DNA from: Pelomonas sp. Root405
Lineage (GTDB): Bacteria > Pseudomonadota > Gammaproteobacteria > Burkholderiales > Burkholderiaceae_C
DNA: 64,000 nt
NCBI RefSeq assembly: GCF_001425165.1
Contig: NZ_LMDU01000016.1
Coordinates: 110,931 to 174,930 of the forward strand
Direction: 5' to 3'
Shown: piece by piece, positions 42,973 through 50,677 of the stretch
Numbering within the stretch: the first letter of the stretch is position 1
Layout: the number at the start of each line of letters is the position of its first letter
Program-made: the position numbers and the translations under genes
The notes under the pieces: model-generated
Databases searched by the model: none
What the model saw: only the letters and a program-made list of their open reading frames with translations
What the model was told of the DNA's origin: nothing

Positions 42973-43833
42973 ATGTACCGAGGCCGATTCGCGCCCTCGC
43001 CCACCGGCCCGCTGCACGCCGGCTCGCTGGTGGCCGCGCTGGCCAGCTGGCTGGATGCCCGCGCGCATGGCGGGCAATGGCTGGTTCGCATCGAGGACGT
43101 CGACGGCCCGCGCTGCCCACCGGGCATGGACGACGTCATCCTCGGCCAGCTGGCGGCCCTGGGCTTGCGGCCGGATGAGCCGCCCGTCTGGCAATCCCGC
43201 CGCGGCGAGCTCTACCAGGCGGCACTGGACCGGCTGATCGCCTTGGGCCAGGCCTATGGCTGCGCCTGCACGCGCGCCGAGATCGCCGCCGCAGCCGGGC
43301 CGCGGCCCAAGCATGGTGAGCTGGTCTACCCCGGCACCTGCCGCCACGGCACGAAAGGCCGCGCTGCGCGCGCCTGGCGATTCCGCGTCAAGGGTTCGGT
43401 CGAATGGCAGGACCGCCGGCTGGGTGCTCAGTCTCAAAATCTCGAGACCGAAGTCGGTGACTTCGTGCTCAAGCGCGCCGATGGCCTCTGGGCCTACCAG
43501 CTCGCCGTCGTCGCAGATGACGCCGACCAGGGCATCACCGACATCGTCCGCGGCGAGGACCTGGCCGACAACACGCCCCGCCAGATCGCGCTGCAACGGG
43601 CGTTGGGGCTGCCCACGCCGCGCTATCTGCACACGCCGCTGGTGCTGGCCGAGGATGGCCACAAGCTGTCAAAGCAGAACGGAGCGGCGGCGCTGGACCT
43701 GGCCAATCCGGCGGCCCGCCTGCACGAGGCCGCGAGCCGGTTGGGCCTGGTGATCGACACCGCCGGGCGTGGTGCGAGCGACCTGCTCGCCGAGGCCGTG
43801 GCCCAATGGCGGACCGTGCAGTCGCGCCGCTAG
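42973..43833 (+). CDS. gluQ: Glutamyl-Q tRNA(Asp) synthetase
   Basis: 286 residues from the ATG at 42973 with AGGAGG upstream. Seen: class I synthetase N-terminus with the HIGH-like PLHAGS (residues 14-19), the Zn-binding Cys-x-Cys...Tyr...Cys pattern (CACTRAE, about 97; YPGTC, about 118), and KLSKQN. The tRNA anticodon-binding domain of GltX is missing, as is normal for GluQ. Known: adds glutamate to queuosine in tRNA(Asp). Not part of an evident pathway cluster. Confidence 0.92.
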   Translation: MYRGRFAPSPTGPLHAGSLVAALASWLDARAHGGQWLVRIEDVDGPRCPPGMDDVILGQLAALGLRPDEPPVWQSRRGELYQAALDRLIALGQAYGCACTRAEIAAAAGPRPKHGELVYPGTCRHGTKGRAARAWRFRVKGSVEWQDRRLGAQSQNLETEVGDFVLKRADGLWAYQLAVVADDADQGITDIVRGEDLADNTPRQIALQRALGLPTPRYLHTPLVLAEDGHKLSKQNGAAALDLANPAARLHEAASRLGLVIDTAGRGASDLLAEAVAQWRTVQSRR

Positions 43834-43842
43834 CGGGTGCTG

Positions 43843-44208
43843 TCAGGCCTGCACGCGGCTGCCAAATAGCCGCGCGAACCAGCTGCGGCGCTCGGGTTCA
43901 GCGGCCGGCCGCGCCACACCCAGTTCAAGCAGCCTGTCCTCCACCTTGGTCAGGCCGACACGGATGGCCGCCTGCATCGGCGTGGCGGCGTCGAATTCCG
44001 AAGGCAGGTGCGGATTGGCGCCGTTCGCCAGCAGGAAGAGCGCCACATCCTGCTGCCCCGCCAGGATGGCCGCCACCAGCGGCGTGGACAGGAATTCGGG
44101 GTGCGCATAGTTGACGTCAACGCCGCACTTCACGTGGTACTCGACCAGCCCCACGTCGCCCTCGCATCCCGCCTGGTACATCTCCTTCCAGTTCCCGCCT
44201 GCTGGCAT
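43843..44208 (-). CDS. Ankyrin-repeat protein
   Basis: 121 residues from the ATG at 44208 with AAGGACG upstream. Seen: two to three ankyrin repeats (about 12-90): GCEGDVGLVEYHVKCGVDVN, TPLVAAILAGQQDVALFLLANGANP (broken here as TPLVAAILAG) and TPMQAAIRVG. Known: ankyrin units bind other proteins; the target is unknown. Cytoplasmic; single gene converging with gluQ. Confidence 0.8.
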   Translation of the reverse strand: MPAGGNWKEMYQAGCEGDVGLVEYHVKCGVDVNYAHPEFLSTPLVAAILAGQQDVALFLLANGANPHLPSEFDAATPMQAAIRVGLTKVEDRLLELGVARPAAEPERRSWFARLFGSRVQA

Positions 44209-44323
44209 CGTTCGTCCTTGCTCGATTGAGAGACGCCGCACTCTATAGGCATGCCGCCTGCCCCGCACTGGGCATTGGCCGCGCGGCGACAATCGCGGCT
44301 TTCGCCAACTCAAGGAAAGCTCC

Positions 44324-45046
44324 ATGAACACGACGCCCAGCGGCCTGCAATTCGAAGACACCGTCGAAGGCGACGGCAAGCAGGCCCAGGCCGGCCAGGA
44401 CGTCACCGTCCACTACACGGGCTGGCTCTGGGTCGATGGCGCCAAGACAACCAAGTTCGACTCCAGCAAGGACCGCAGTGAGCCCTTTGAGTTTGAGCTG
44501 GGCGCTGGCATGGTCATCCGCGGCTGGGACGAAGGCGTGCAGGGCATGAGGATCGGCGGCAAGCGCACGCTGCTCATTCCGGCCGAGCTGGGCTATGGCG
44601 CGCGCGGCGCCGGCGGCGTCATCCCGCCGAACGCGACGCTTTGCTTCGAGGTTGAGCTGCTCGGCCTGGCCGGCGGCCCCGAGAACGTCGAGCTGAATCT
44701 GCACACGGCCTCCAGCGGGCTGCAGTACGAGGACCGTGTCGTCGGCGAAGGCGCCGAGGCCACCAAGGGGCAGCGCGTATCGGTGCACTACACCGGCTGG
44801 CTCTACAAGGACGGCATGCGCGGCAAGAAGTTCGACTCCAGCAAGGACCGCGGCCAGCCCTTCAAGTTCCGCCTCGGCGGCGGCGAGGTGATCCAGGGCT
44901 GGGACGAGGGCGTGCAGGGCATGAAGGTCGGCGGCACGCGCATGCTGGTGCTGCCGCCCGAGCTGGGCTATGGTGCCCACGGCGCGGGCGGTGTCATTCC
45001 GCCGAACGCGACACTGCTTTTTGAAGTCGATTTGCTGGCCGTCTGA
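44324..45046 (+). CDS. Tandem-domain FKBP peptidyl-prolyl isomerase
   Basis: 240 residues. Seen: two FKBP domains in tandem (about 1-117 and 124-240), each with the VHYTGWL core, KFDSSKDR loop, IRGWDEGVQGM/IQGWDEGVQGM and the GAGGVIPPNATL segment; the copies are close relatives and keep the catalytic Tyr, Phe, Trp and Ile/Val set. No signal peptide. Known: cytoplasmic FKBPs speed proline isomerisation; single-domain forms of about 118 residues are typical. Inferred: a recent gene-internal duplication. Confidence 0.95.
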   Translation: MNTTPSGLQFEDTVEGDGKQAQAGQDVTVHYTGWLWVDGAKTTKFDSSKDRSEPFEFELGAGMVIRGWDEGVQGMRIGGKRTLLIPAELGYGARGAGGVIPPNATLCFEVELLGLAGGPENVELNLHTASSGLQYEDRVVGEGAEATKGQRVSVHYTGWLYKDGMRGKKFDSSKDRGQPFKFRLGGGEVIQGWDEGVQGMKVGGTRMLVLPPELGYGAHGAGGVIPPNATLLFEVDLLAV

Positions 45047-45077
45047 GGCCTTCACCGAACCACATTCGAGCGACGAA

Positions 45078-45098
45078 ACAGGGCTGACAAGCCCCTGT
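45078..45098 (+). terminator. Stem-loop after the FKBP gene
   Basis: ACAGGGCT pairs with AGCCCCTGT (one bulged C) around a GACA loop, 32 bases after the FKBP stop. No T-run. Possible terminator before the PilZ gene. Confidence 0.35.
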
Positions 45099-45146
45099 CA
45101 TTCGCAGATGCTTTGATCCAGTCCGTTAACGCAGCACGATCTCATC

Positions 45147-45563
45147 ATGTCGATTGACCAACGCCGCTTCCCCCGCGTGGAGTTCTTCCTTGTGCCCGAC
45201 CAGCACGAACAACTGCCGGTCTGGGTCATCAAGCCCGAAGGCCTGGCCGCCGAGCGCGGCGGCGTGGTCGTCAACCTCAGCGAGGCCGGCCTGCAGATCC
45301 TGGCGGCGGCCGAGCCGCCGCTGGACGCACAGCACTACGAGCTGCGGCTGCTGCTCGGCGAGGACGAAGGCGTGCCCCTGTTCACCGCCGACGTGCGCCG
45401 CGCCTGGTCGCGGCCGCTGAGCCGCATCGTGCAGCTCGGCGGCTTCGAGTTCGAGACGCCCAACTCCGAAGCTGAGGAGTTCCTGCTCGCACAGACGGCG
45501 CAGATCACCGCGCGCAAGTGGGTCCGTTGCGTGCTGGTGGAGCGGATGACGGCGCTGGCCTGA
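45147..45563 (+). CDS. PilZ-domain protein
   Basis: 138 residues. Seen: an RxxxR motif (RRFPR, residues 6-10) and the partner NxSxxG (NLSEAG, about 43-48), the two conserved c-di-GMP-binding elements of PilZ. The C-terminus (about 110-138) is helical and may act as an output. Known: PilZ proteins change motility, adhesion or polysaccharide production when they bind c-di-GMP. It may respond to the diguanylate cyclase of this genome (1968), but that is inference. Single gene. Confidence 0.7.
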   Translation: MSIDQRRFPRVEFFLVPDQHEQLPVWVIKPEGLAAERGGVVVNLSEAGLQILAAAEPPLDAQHYELRLLLGEDEGVPLFTADVRRAWSRPLSRIVQLGGFEFETPNSEAEEFLLAQTAQITARKWVRCVLVERMTALA

Positions 45564-45581
45564 GCTGTTGGCGCCTCGCGA

Positions 45582-45662
45582 TGCTTGCCGGGTTGACCGG
45601 CAAGCACATCGCCATCGGGGCCGGCTTGGGACGGCGGCGCTCGACCCCAAATGCCAAGCCGG
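45582..45662. terminator. Two stem-loops between converging PilZ and map genes
   Basis: First, 45582-45606: TGCTTGCCGG, five-base loop, CCGGCAAGCA, a perfect 10-bp stem. Second, 45621-45662: CCGGCTTGG pairs with CCAAGCCGG over a 24-base loop, right after the map stop. Neither has a T-run. Together they probably mark the 3' ends of both transcripts. Confidence 0.5.
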
Positions 45663-45667
45663 GGATT

Positions 45668-46459
45668 TCAGTCGATCGCCGGATAGTCGCCGAGCCCATC
45701 CGGCCACGGCGTCAGGATCTCGAAACCGTCGGCGGTCACGGTCACCATGTGCTCCCACTGGGCCGACAGCGATTTGTCGCGGGTCACCACCGTCCAGCCG
45801 TCGTTCAGCTCGCGGATGCCAGGCTTGCCGGCGTTGATCATCGGCTCGATCGTGAAGATCATGCCCTCCTGCAACTTCAGTCCCTCGCCCGGGCGGCCGA
45901 AATGGTTGACATGCGGCTCGTCGTGATAGACGTCGCCGATCCCGTGGCCGCCGTACTCCCGCACGACGCTGAAGCCGGCCGCGTGCGCGACCTGCTGGAT
46001 GGCAAAGCCCACATCCCCTAACGTCGCACCCGGACGCACCTGGCGGATGCCGGCGCGCAGTGCCTCGTAGGTCGTGTTGACGAGCCGGCGTGCCAGCACG
46101 TTGGTCTCTCCGACGATGAACATGCGGCTGCTGTCGCCGAACCAGCCGTCCTTGGTCAACGTCACATCGACATTGACGATGTCGCCCTTCTTCAGCCGTT
46201 TGTCCTTTGATGGGATGCCGTGGCAGACGACGTGGTTGGGCGAGATGCAGGCCGTTTTCGGGTAGCCGTGATAGCCGACGTTGGACGGGATGCACTTCAG
46301 CGTGTTGACGATGTACTCGCGGCAGATGTCGTCCAGCTCCTCGGTCGTCACGCCGGGTACGACGTGCGGCTTGAGCATGGCCAGCACCTCGGCGATCAGG
46401 TGCCCGGCCTCGCGGGCCTTGGCGACCTCCTCGGGGCTGCGCAGCTTGAGGCTCTTCAT
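45668..46459 (-). CDS. map: Type I methionine aminopeptidase
   Basis: 263 residues; ATG overlaps the stop of the ParD-like gene (ATGA). Seen: pita-bread fold with all five metal ligands: Asp in VNVDVTLT, Asp in FGDSSRMF, His in YGGHGIG, Glu in FTIEPMI and Glu in QWEHMV. Known: removes the initiator Met from new proteins; a cytoplasmic, usually essential enzyme. A housekeeping copy beside rpsB is normal in Burkholderiales, so this could be a second copy. Its coupling to a small antitoxin-like gene is the notable point. Confidence 0.93.
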   Translation of the reverse strand: MKSLKLRSPEEVAKAREAGHLIAEVLAMLKPHVVPGVTTEELDDICREYIVNTLKCIPSNVGYHGYPKTACISPNHVVCHGIPSKDKRLKKGDIVNVDVTLTKDGWFGDSSRMFIVGETNVLARRLVNTTYEALRAGIRQVRPGATLGDVGFAIQQVAHAAGFSVVREYGGHGIGDVYHDEPHVNHFGRPGEGLKLQEGMIFTIEPMINAGKPGIRELNDGWTVVTRDKSLSAQWEHMVTVTADGFEILTPWPDGLGDYPAID

Positions 46460-46707
46460 GCCCGCACCGCCTTGGCCTTCGCAGGCTGCTGCGCCCAGCC
46501 CGCCAGGCGCGCCAGGTCCAGCCCGCCCTCCTGCTCGGCGCGGATCAGCAACTGGCAGATCTCGCTGTGGCTCAGCTGCGGGTGCAGTTCGGCCAGCATG
46601 CCGATGCGCATCCAATGCTCGGCCTGGGCGTTGATGGAGCGCGACAAGGCCTGGCTCGCAACGCGAAGGCTCTCATGCATCGGATCGGAGATTTTGACGA
46701 TTCCCAT
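46456..46707 (-). CDS. ParD-like ribbon-helix-helix protein
   Basis: 83 residues from the ATG at 46707. Seen: an RHH-type N-terminus (about 1-45; VKISDPMHESLRVASQALSRSI) and a helical C-terminus (about 50-80). Known: the ParD-like family is named from RHH antitoxins of type II toxin-antitoxin systems. It is translationally coupled to map (4-base overlap), and no toxin gene is visible. A 28-bp palindrome lies 9 bases upstream, typical for RHH autorepressors. Inferred: a regulator of map expression or an antitoxin-like partner of MetAP. Confidence 0.75.
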   Translation of the reverse strand: MGIVKISDPMHESLRVASQALSRSINAQAEHWMRIGMLAELHPQLSHSEICQLLIRAEQEGGLDLARLAGWAQQPAKAKAVRA

Positions 46708-46716
46708 GCCGTGACT

Positions 46717-46744
46717 ATATACGATTCGTATACGAAACGTATAT
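46717..46744 (-). promoter_or_regulatory. 28-bp palindrome, ParD-like operator
   Basis: Left half ATATACGATTCGTA, right half TACGAAACGTATAT, matching at 13 of 14 positions around a perfect 12-base core (TTCGTATACGAA). It lies 9 bases before the ParD-like ATG and its outer edge touches the thioesterase stop codon. AT-rich, with TATA steps that could hold a -10 element. Fits RHH operator architecture (two short dyad sites). Confidence 0.8.
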
Positions 46745-47185
46745 TCAGATCTTGGCAACCAGTGCACCTTCGTAGACGGTCAGGAACTCCGCCGGCATGC
46801 GCTTCGGCTTGCCGCTGCTGATTTCGATGCAGATCAGCGCCCAGCGCCCGCGCATCAGCGTCACGCCATCGCCCGCACGGCGCAGCTGGAAGCGCCGCTC
46901 CATCGTCAGCTTGCCATCGCTGGCCGTCAGCCAAGTGCCGAGCACCAGCGCCTCGCCCTCGAAGGACGGCAGCAGGTAGTCGTAGTGCCCCTCGCGGATG
47001 GCCATGGCGCGGTCCAGGCGACGGTAGTCGTCGAGCGACAAACCCAGGGCCTCGGAGTGCGCCCAGCCGGCTTGTTCGCACCACTGCACGTAGACGGCGT
47101 TGTTGGTGTGGGCCAGCCCGTCGATGTGCTCGGCCGCCGGTGTCAGCGCCAGCGTGAACGGCGACGGGTGGTCCCAGTCAGTCAT
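46745..47185 (-). CDS. 4HBT-type acyl-CoA thioesterase
   Basis: 146 residues. Seen: hotdog fold of the YbgC/4-hydroxybenzoyl-CoA thioesterase group: HIDGLAHTNNAVYVQWCEQAGW with a conserved His and Asn, and the EISSGKPKRMP ending. The usual catalytic Asp of YbgC-like proteins (HVNN-x-x-Y-D context) is not obvious. Known: hydrolyse acyl-CoA esters. The ATG lies inside the last codons of the MksB gene (8-base overlap), so it is part of the same transcript. Confidence 0.85.
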   Translation of the reverse strand: MTDWDHPSPFTLALTPAAEHIDGLAHTNNAVYVQWCEQAGWAHSEALGLSLDDYRRLDRAMAIREGHYDYLLPSFEGEALVLGTWLTASDGKLTMERRFQLRRAGDGVTLMRGRWALICIEISSGKPKRMPAEFLTVYEGALVAKI

Positions 47186-49994
47186 ACACGGAGACTTCGG
47201 GCCGCCGTGCCAGCACGGCGATGGGCGGCGCCCAGCGTTCGCCGCGCGGCTTCTTGCTGGTGACCAGTGTGATCTCGCTGGGCTCGAAGACTTCGACGTT
47301 GTGCGTGATCGGCGTCGTCAGCAGGTACTGCGCGCGGGTGCTGCGCAGGAAGTGGCCGACGAGCTGGATGTTGCGCACATCCAGGTGGGCGAAGGGCTCG
47401 TCGATGAAGACGAAGCCGCCCGGCGTCTCGTCATCCTTCATCAGGCCGACGAGCAGGATCAGGCTCTTCAGCACCTGCTGGCCGCCCGAGGCCTCGCCGT
47501 CGTTCAAGCCCACCTCGCCCTTGCCGTCGAAGTTGAACTTCACGTGCAGGCCCGCCTGCGCGAGCACGGTGTCGTCGTTGTCCAGGTGCGGCAGCACGGC
47601 CTCGGCCGTCGTGCCGGCCAGCTCGCCCAGCTCGGCGACATTCTTCTTGTAGCGGCGCACGGTGGCGCGCATCACGTCGATGTAGCGCTCGCGGGCGTTG
47701 AAGGCGGCGATGCGGGCCAACTCGTTGCTGGCACGGCGGTCGCTGAGCTGGGTGTCCTGCTCGTGCACCTGGGCGGCCATGCGGGCATGGCGGTCCACCA
47801 CGCTGGCATCGACTTCCCAGTGGCCCCCTTGCAGTTCCTGGTCCACATGGTGGGCGCGGATCTCGGCCTGGCGGGCATTCTCGAATTCGTCGCGCAGCGC
47901 GGCCAGCGCGATCGAAGTGACCCAGGACTTGGGGAACTGGGCTTTCTGCTTGCGCGATTCCTGCGACGCCTTGCGCAGCGCGTCGCGCCTGGCCTCGTGC
48001 TCGCGCAGGCGGCCGGCCGCGGAACCCTCGCCGTCCTTCAGCGCGATCTGCGCACCTTCGTAGGCCTGCTCGCTGCGCGTGGACTCGCGCACCACACGGT
48101 CGTGCTCGCTGTCCAGCGCGCTCATGCGCGAGGCGGCTTCGGCGCGCGCCTGGCGCAGCACGGGCAGGCGCGCGCGGGCTTCGGCGAACTCGTCCGAGCG
48201 CTCACTCAATTCCTGTGCCGCCTTGTGGCCCACGGCCGCGCGCTGCACATCCTTGAACTGGCGTTCGACTTCCGCCTGCGCCTTGGCGATGCGGCTCAGC
48301 TCACCGTCCCAGCGGGCCAGCTCAGCTTCCAACGCGCCGCGACGTGAATCGATCGCCGAAGCGCCGAACTGGTGGTCGCGCGGCTCGACGAACACGCTGC
48401 GGCCGCCGCGGCCATCGCGGTAGTAGGCGTCGGTCGTGATCCATTCACCGCCGACCTGGGCGCCCTCTTCCGTCGACGTGACGCAGCGGATGCCGCTCAA
48501 CTGGCGCGCCAGCCAGGATGGCAGCGGCGCGCTGACATTCAGCGCGGCCAGCAGCGTGCCAGCCGGCGCCTGCGTGACGGGCGAGGTGTCCGCCACGACG
48601 TAGTGGCGATAGCGTTGCTTCGCCGCGATGTCGAAAGCGCGGCCCTCGTCGCTGCGGTGCTTCAGCACGACCACCCAGCGCGACGGGCGCAATAAACCTT
48701 CGGCGGCAGCGCGCCAGGTCTCGTCGGCGATGTCGATGCTGTCGGCGACCAGATAGTGGGCGATGCCGGCGTCGTCCAGCGCGCGCTTCATCGGCGTGAC
48801 TTCGGGCGGCGGCGGGGGCAGGCGCCTGCCGCTCAGCTCGCCGAGCGCGGTCTGCGCACGCGCGGCTTTGTCGCTGGCGCGTGTGTAGTCGGCGCGCAGG
48901 CGCTCGCGCTCGCTGGCCAGCCCCTGCATCTTGGCCGTCAGCGCGGCGGCATCGGCCTCCACATCGGCCAGCGCCTTCAGCTCGTCCTCGCGCTTGACCA
49001 GCGCCTCGGCAGGCCGTTCGGCCTCGCGCGCCGCGTCGAACGCAGCACGCGCCTCACGACGCTCGCCGTCCAGCGCCTTCAGCCGCTCCTTCGCCGCTTC
49101 CTGCGCCGTGAACAGGCTGTGCAGCGCCGCGCGCTTGTCGCTCAGCGCCTTCACGTCACCCGACGCGAACAGCCGCTGGCGGTGCAGCTCGCGCGCGTCG
49201 CGGGCGATGCGCTCGCGCGCCTCGCTCCAGCGCAGCACGGGCAGCACCTCGGTGGCCAGGCGCTCGCGCTCCTGCACCTTGAGCTGGTACTGGCGGTGGC
49301 TGTTGACGCGATTGGCCAGGTCGCTGAGCTGGGCCTGCGTGTGAGCCAGTTCGGCGCTGGCCTGCTCCACCTCCTTGCCCAGGTGCTGCTGGTGGCTGCG
49401 CGCCTGCTCGTAGCGGTCCAGCACCTCCTGGTCGCCGAACACCTCGAAGACGAGGCGCAGCAGCTCCTTGGGCGACAGCTCGCAGAGCCGGTCGGTCTGC
49501 CCCTGCTCCAGTGCCAGCACGCGGCCGATGGCACGCGTCAGCCCAGCGGCTTCGAGCCGCTTCTTCCACGCCTCGATGCCCAGCCAGTCGCGGTCGCCCT
49601 TCTCCGCCAGCTGCTCGATCTCGTGCACGCCGTCGAGGATGACGTAGCGGCGCGCCCAGTCGCCGCCATGGCGCTCGATGCGGCAGGCCAGCGTTACCTG
49701 GTCGGCATACAGCAGCGACGACGCGAACGGCCGGCTGCTGTTCTGGCGCGAGCGCGGGCGGTTGTCCACCAGTGCGCGCAGCCAGGCCGTCTCGGCGTTG
49801 GCGTGACGGGCGTAGGTCTTGTACGTGCGGCCGCCCGAGCACTCCAGGCCCAGCAGCGTGCGCATCGCGTCCAGCAGCGTGGTTTTGCCCGAGCCATTGG
49901 GGCCGGCGATGGTGATGATGGCGCCGTCCAGCGGCAGCGTGACGCGCTGGCAGTAGTCCCAGTGCAGCAGTTCGAGCGATTGCAGGTGGAACAT
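47178..49994 (-). CDS. MukB/MksB-like SMC ATPase
   Basis: 938 residues from the ATG at 49994; frame continues upstream but that part overlaps mksE. Seen: Walker A GPNGSGKT (31-38); long coiled coils (about 180-420 and 560-780) around a hinge-like globular region (about 430-540); C-terminal signature SGGQQ (about 836) and Walker B VFIDEP (Asp865, Glu866). Known: MukB/MksB/JetC proteins form SMC complexes with a kleisin and a winged-helix subunit that fold or clear DNA. About 940 residues fits MksB better than MukB (about 1490). Inferred: the motor of an Mks condensin or a Wadjet-like complex. Confidence 0.87.
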   Translation of the reverse strand: MFHLQSLELLHWDYCQRVTLPLDGAIITIAGPNGSGKTTLLDAMRTLLGLECSGGRTYKTYARHANAETAWLRALVDNRPRSRQNSSRPFASSLLYADQVTLACRIERHGGDWARRYVILDGVHEIEQLAEKGDRDWLGIEAWKKRLEAAGLTRAIGRVLALEQGQTDRLCELSPKELLRLVFEVFGDQEVLDRYEQARSHQQHLGKEVEQASAELAHTQAQLSDLANRVNSHRQYQLKVQERERLATEVLPVLRWSEARERIARDARELHRQRLFASGDVKALSDKRAALHSLFTAQEAAKERLKALDGERREARAAFDAAREAERPAEALVKREDELKALADVEADAAALTAKMQGLASERERLRADYTRASDKAARAQTALGELSGRRLPPPPPEVTPMKRALDDAGIAHYLVADSIDIADETWRAAAEGLLRPSRWVVVLKHRSDEGRAFDIAAKQRYRHYVVADTSPVTQAPAGTLLAALNVSAPLPSWLARQLSGIRCVTSTEEGAQVGGEWITTDAYYRDGRGGRSVFVEPRDHQFGASAIDSRRGALEAELARWDGELSRIAKAQAEVERQFKDVQRAAVGHKAAQELSERSDEFAEARARLPVLRQARAEAASRMSALDSEHDRVVRESTRSEQAYEGAQIALKDGEGSAAGRLREHEARRDALRKASQESRKQKAQFPKSWVTSIALAALRDEFENARQAEIRAHHVDQELQGGHWEVDASVVDRHARMAAQVHEQDTQLSDRRASNELARIAAFNARERYIDVMRATVRRYKKNVAELGELAGTTAEAVLPHLDNDDTVLAQAGLHVKFNFDGKGEVGLNDGEASGGQQVLKSLILLVGLMKDDETPGGFVFIDEPFAHLDVRNIQLVGHFLRSTRAQYLLTTPITHNVEVFEPSEITLVTSKKPRGERWAPPIAVLARRPEVSVYD

Positions 49995-49996
49995 GG

Positions 49997-50677
49997 TCAG
50001 TCGTCGATATCTTGTTGTTCTTCTTGCGGGCGCGGCAGCGGGTGGCCGGCGCGGGCCAACACGTCGCCCAAAGCGCCGTCGAGGATGCGCGGCGCCAGCA
50101 GGTCGTAGTCGATCAGCAGGTCCAAGAGCGGCCCCTCGGCAATGTCCTCGCCGCGGCGCGTGACGAAGCCGTGGCGCTCCAGCAGCTTCAGGTTGGTGTC
50201 CAGCCGCAGCTTCTTGCCGAGCTGGTCGCCGAAGTCGGCCAGCAGGCTGCGGTAGCTGATCAGCGGCGCGACGCTGGCGGCCTGCGGCATGGGCTTGTCG
50301 GTGGCGAAGAACTCGCCCTGGCCGGCATGGATGGCGTCGCTGCGCGCGACCTGCCGTTGCCGCTTGGGCAGCACGATCAGGCTCCACAGCACCACCAGCA
50401 ACGCCACGCCGTCGCGCGGCAGGTCGAGGTTGTTGTTGGCGGCCAGGCCTGCTTCGCCGAACACGGCGCTCTCGGCCGGGCGCAGCAGCGCGACCGAGAT
50501 GTGGTCGGCATGCACGTTGTCCACCAGCTGCAGGCCCACACCGGCCAGGCGGGCGCCGAGCTGGTTCCACAGCTCGGTGTCGATCAGCGCGCGCTTCACG
50601 AGGGGATGGCTGCGCGGCAGCCAGCGGCGGGCCAGCAGTTGCGCGGCGAGTTGCTGGGCGTCGTCGAGTGGGCTCAT
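49997..50677 (-). CDS. MukE/MksE-like subunit
   Basis: 226 residues; ATGA overlap with the kleisin gene and a 2-base gap to the SMC gene. Seen: winged-helix content, with the C-terminal half (about 145-200; SYRSLLADFGDQLGKKLRLDT, LLERHGFVTRRGEDIAEGPL) forming a wing-like motif. Tail acidic with Glu and Gln run. Known: MukE/MksE/JetB dimers bind the kleisin and regulate DNA binding. Assignment rests on order, size and fold character rather than strong sequence identity. Confidence 0.75.
   Translation of the reverse strand: MSPLDDAQQLAAQLLARRWLPRSHPLVKRALIDTELWNQLGARLAGVGLQLVDNVHADHISVALLRPAESAVFGEAGLAANNNLDLPRDGVALLVVLWSLIVLPKRQRQVARSDAIHAGQGEFFATDKPMPQAASVAPLISYRSLLADFGDQLGKKLRLDTNLKLLERHGFVTRRGEDIAEGPLLDLLIDYDLLAPRILDGALGDVLARAGHPLPRPQEEQQDIDD

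Noticed and set aside
46708-47300. Search for a toxin gene next to the ParD-like gene.
   Set aside because: The only neighbours are map and a thioesterase, both with clear enzyme signatures. No ParE, RelE or other toxin frame was found, so a normal type II toxin-antitoxin pair is not supported.
49995-50570. N-terminal extension of the SMC gene up to 50570 (1130 residues).
   Set aside because: That part lies inside the MukE-like gene in another frame and is Arg-, Ala- and Pro-rich; the Walker A region begins properly at the ATG at 49994.
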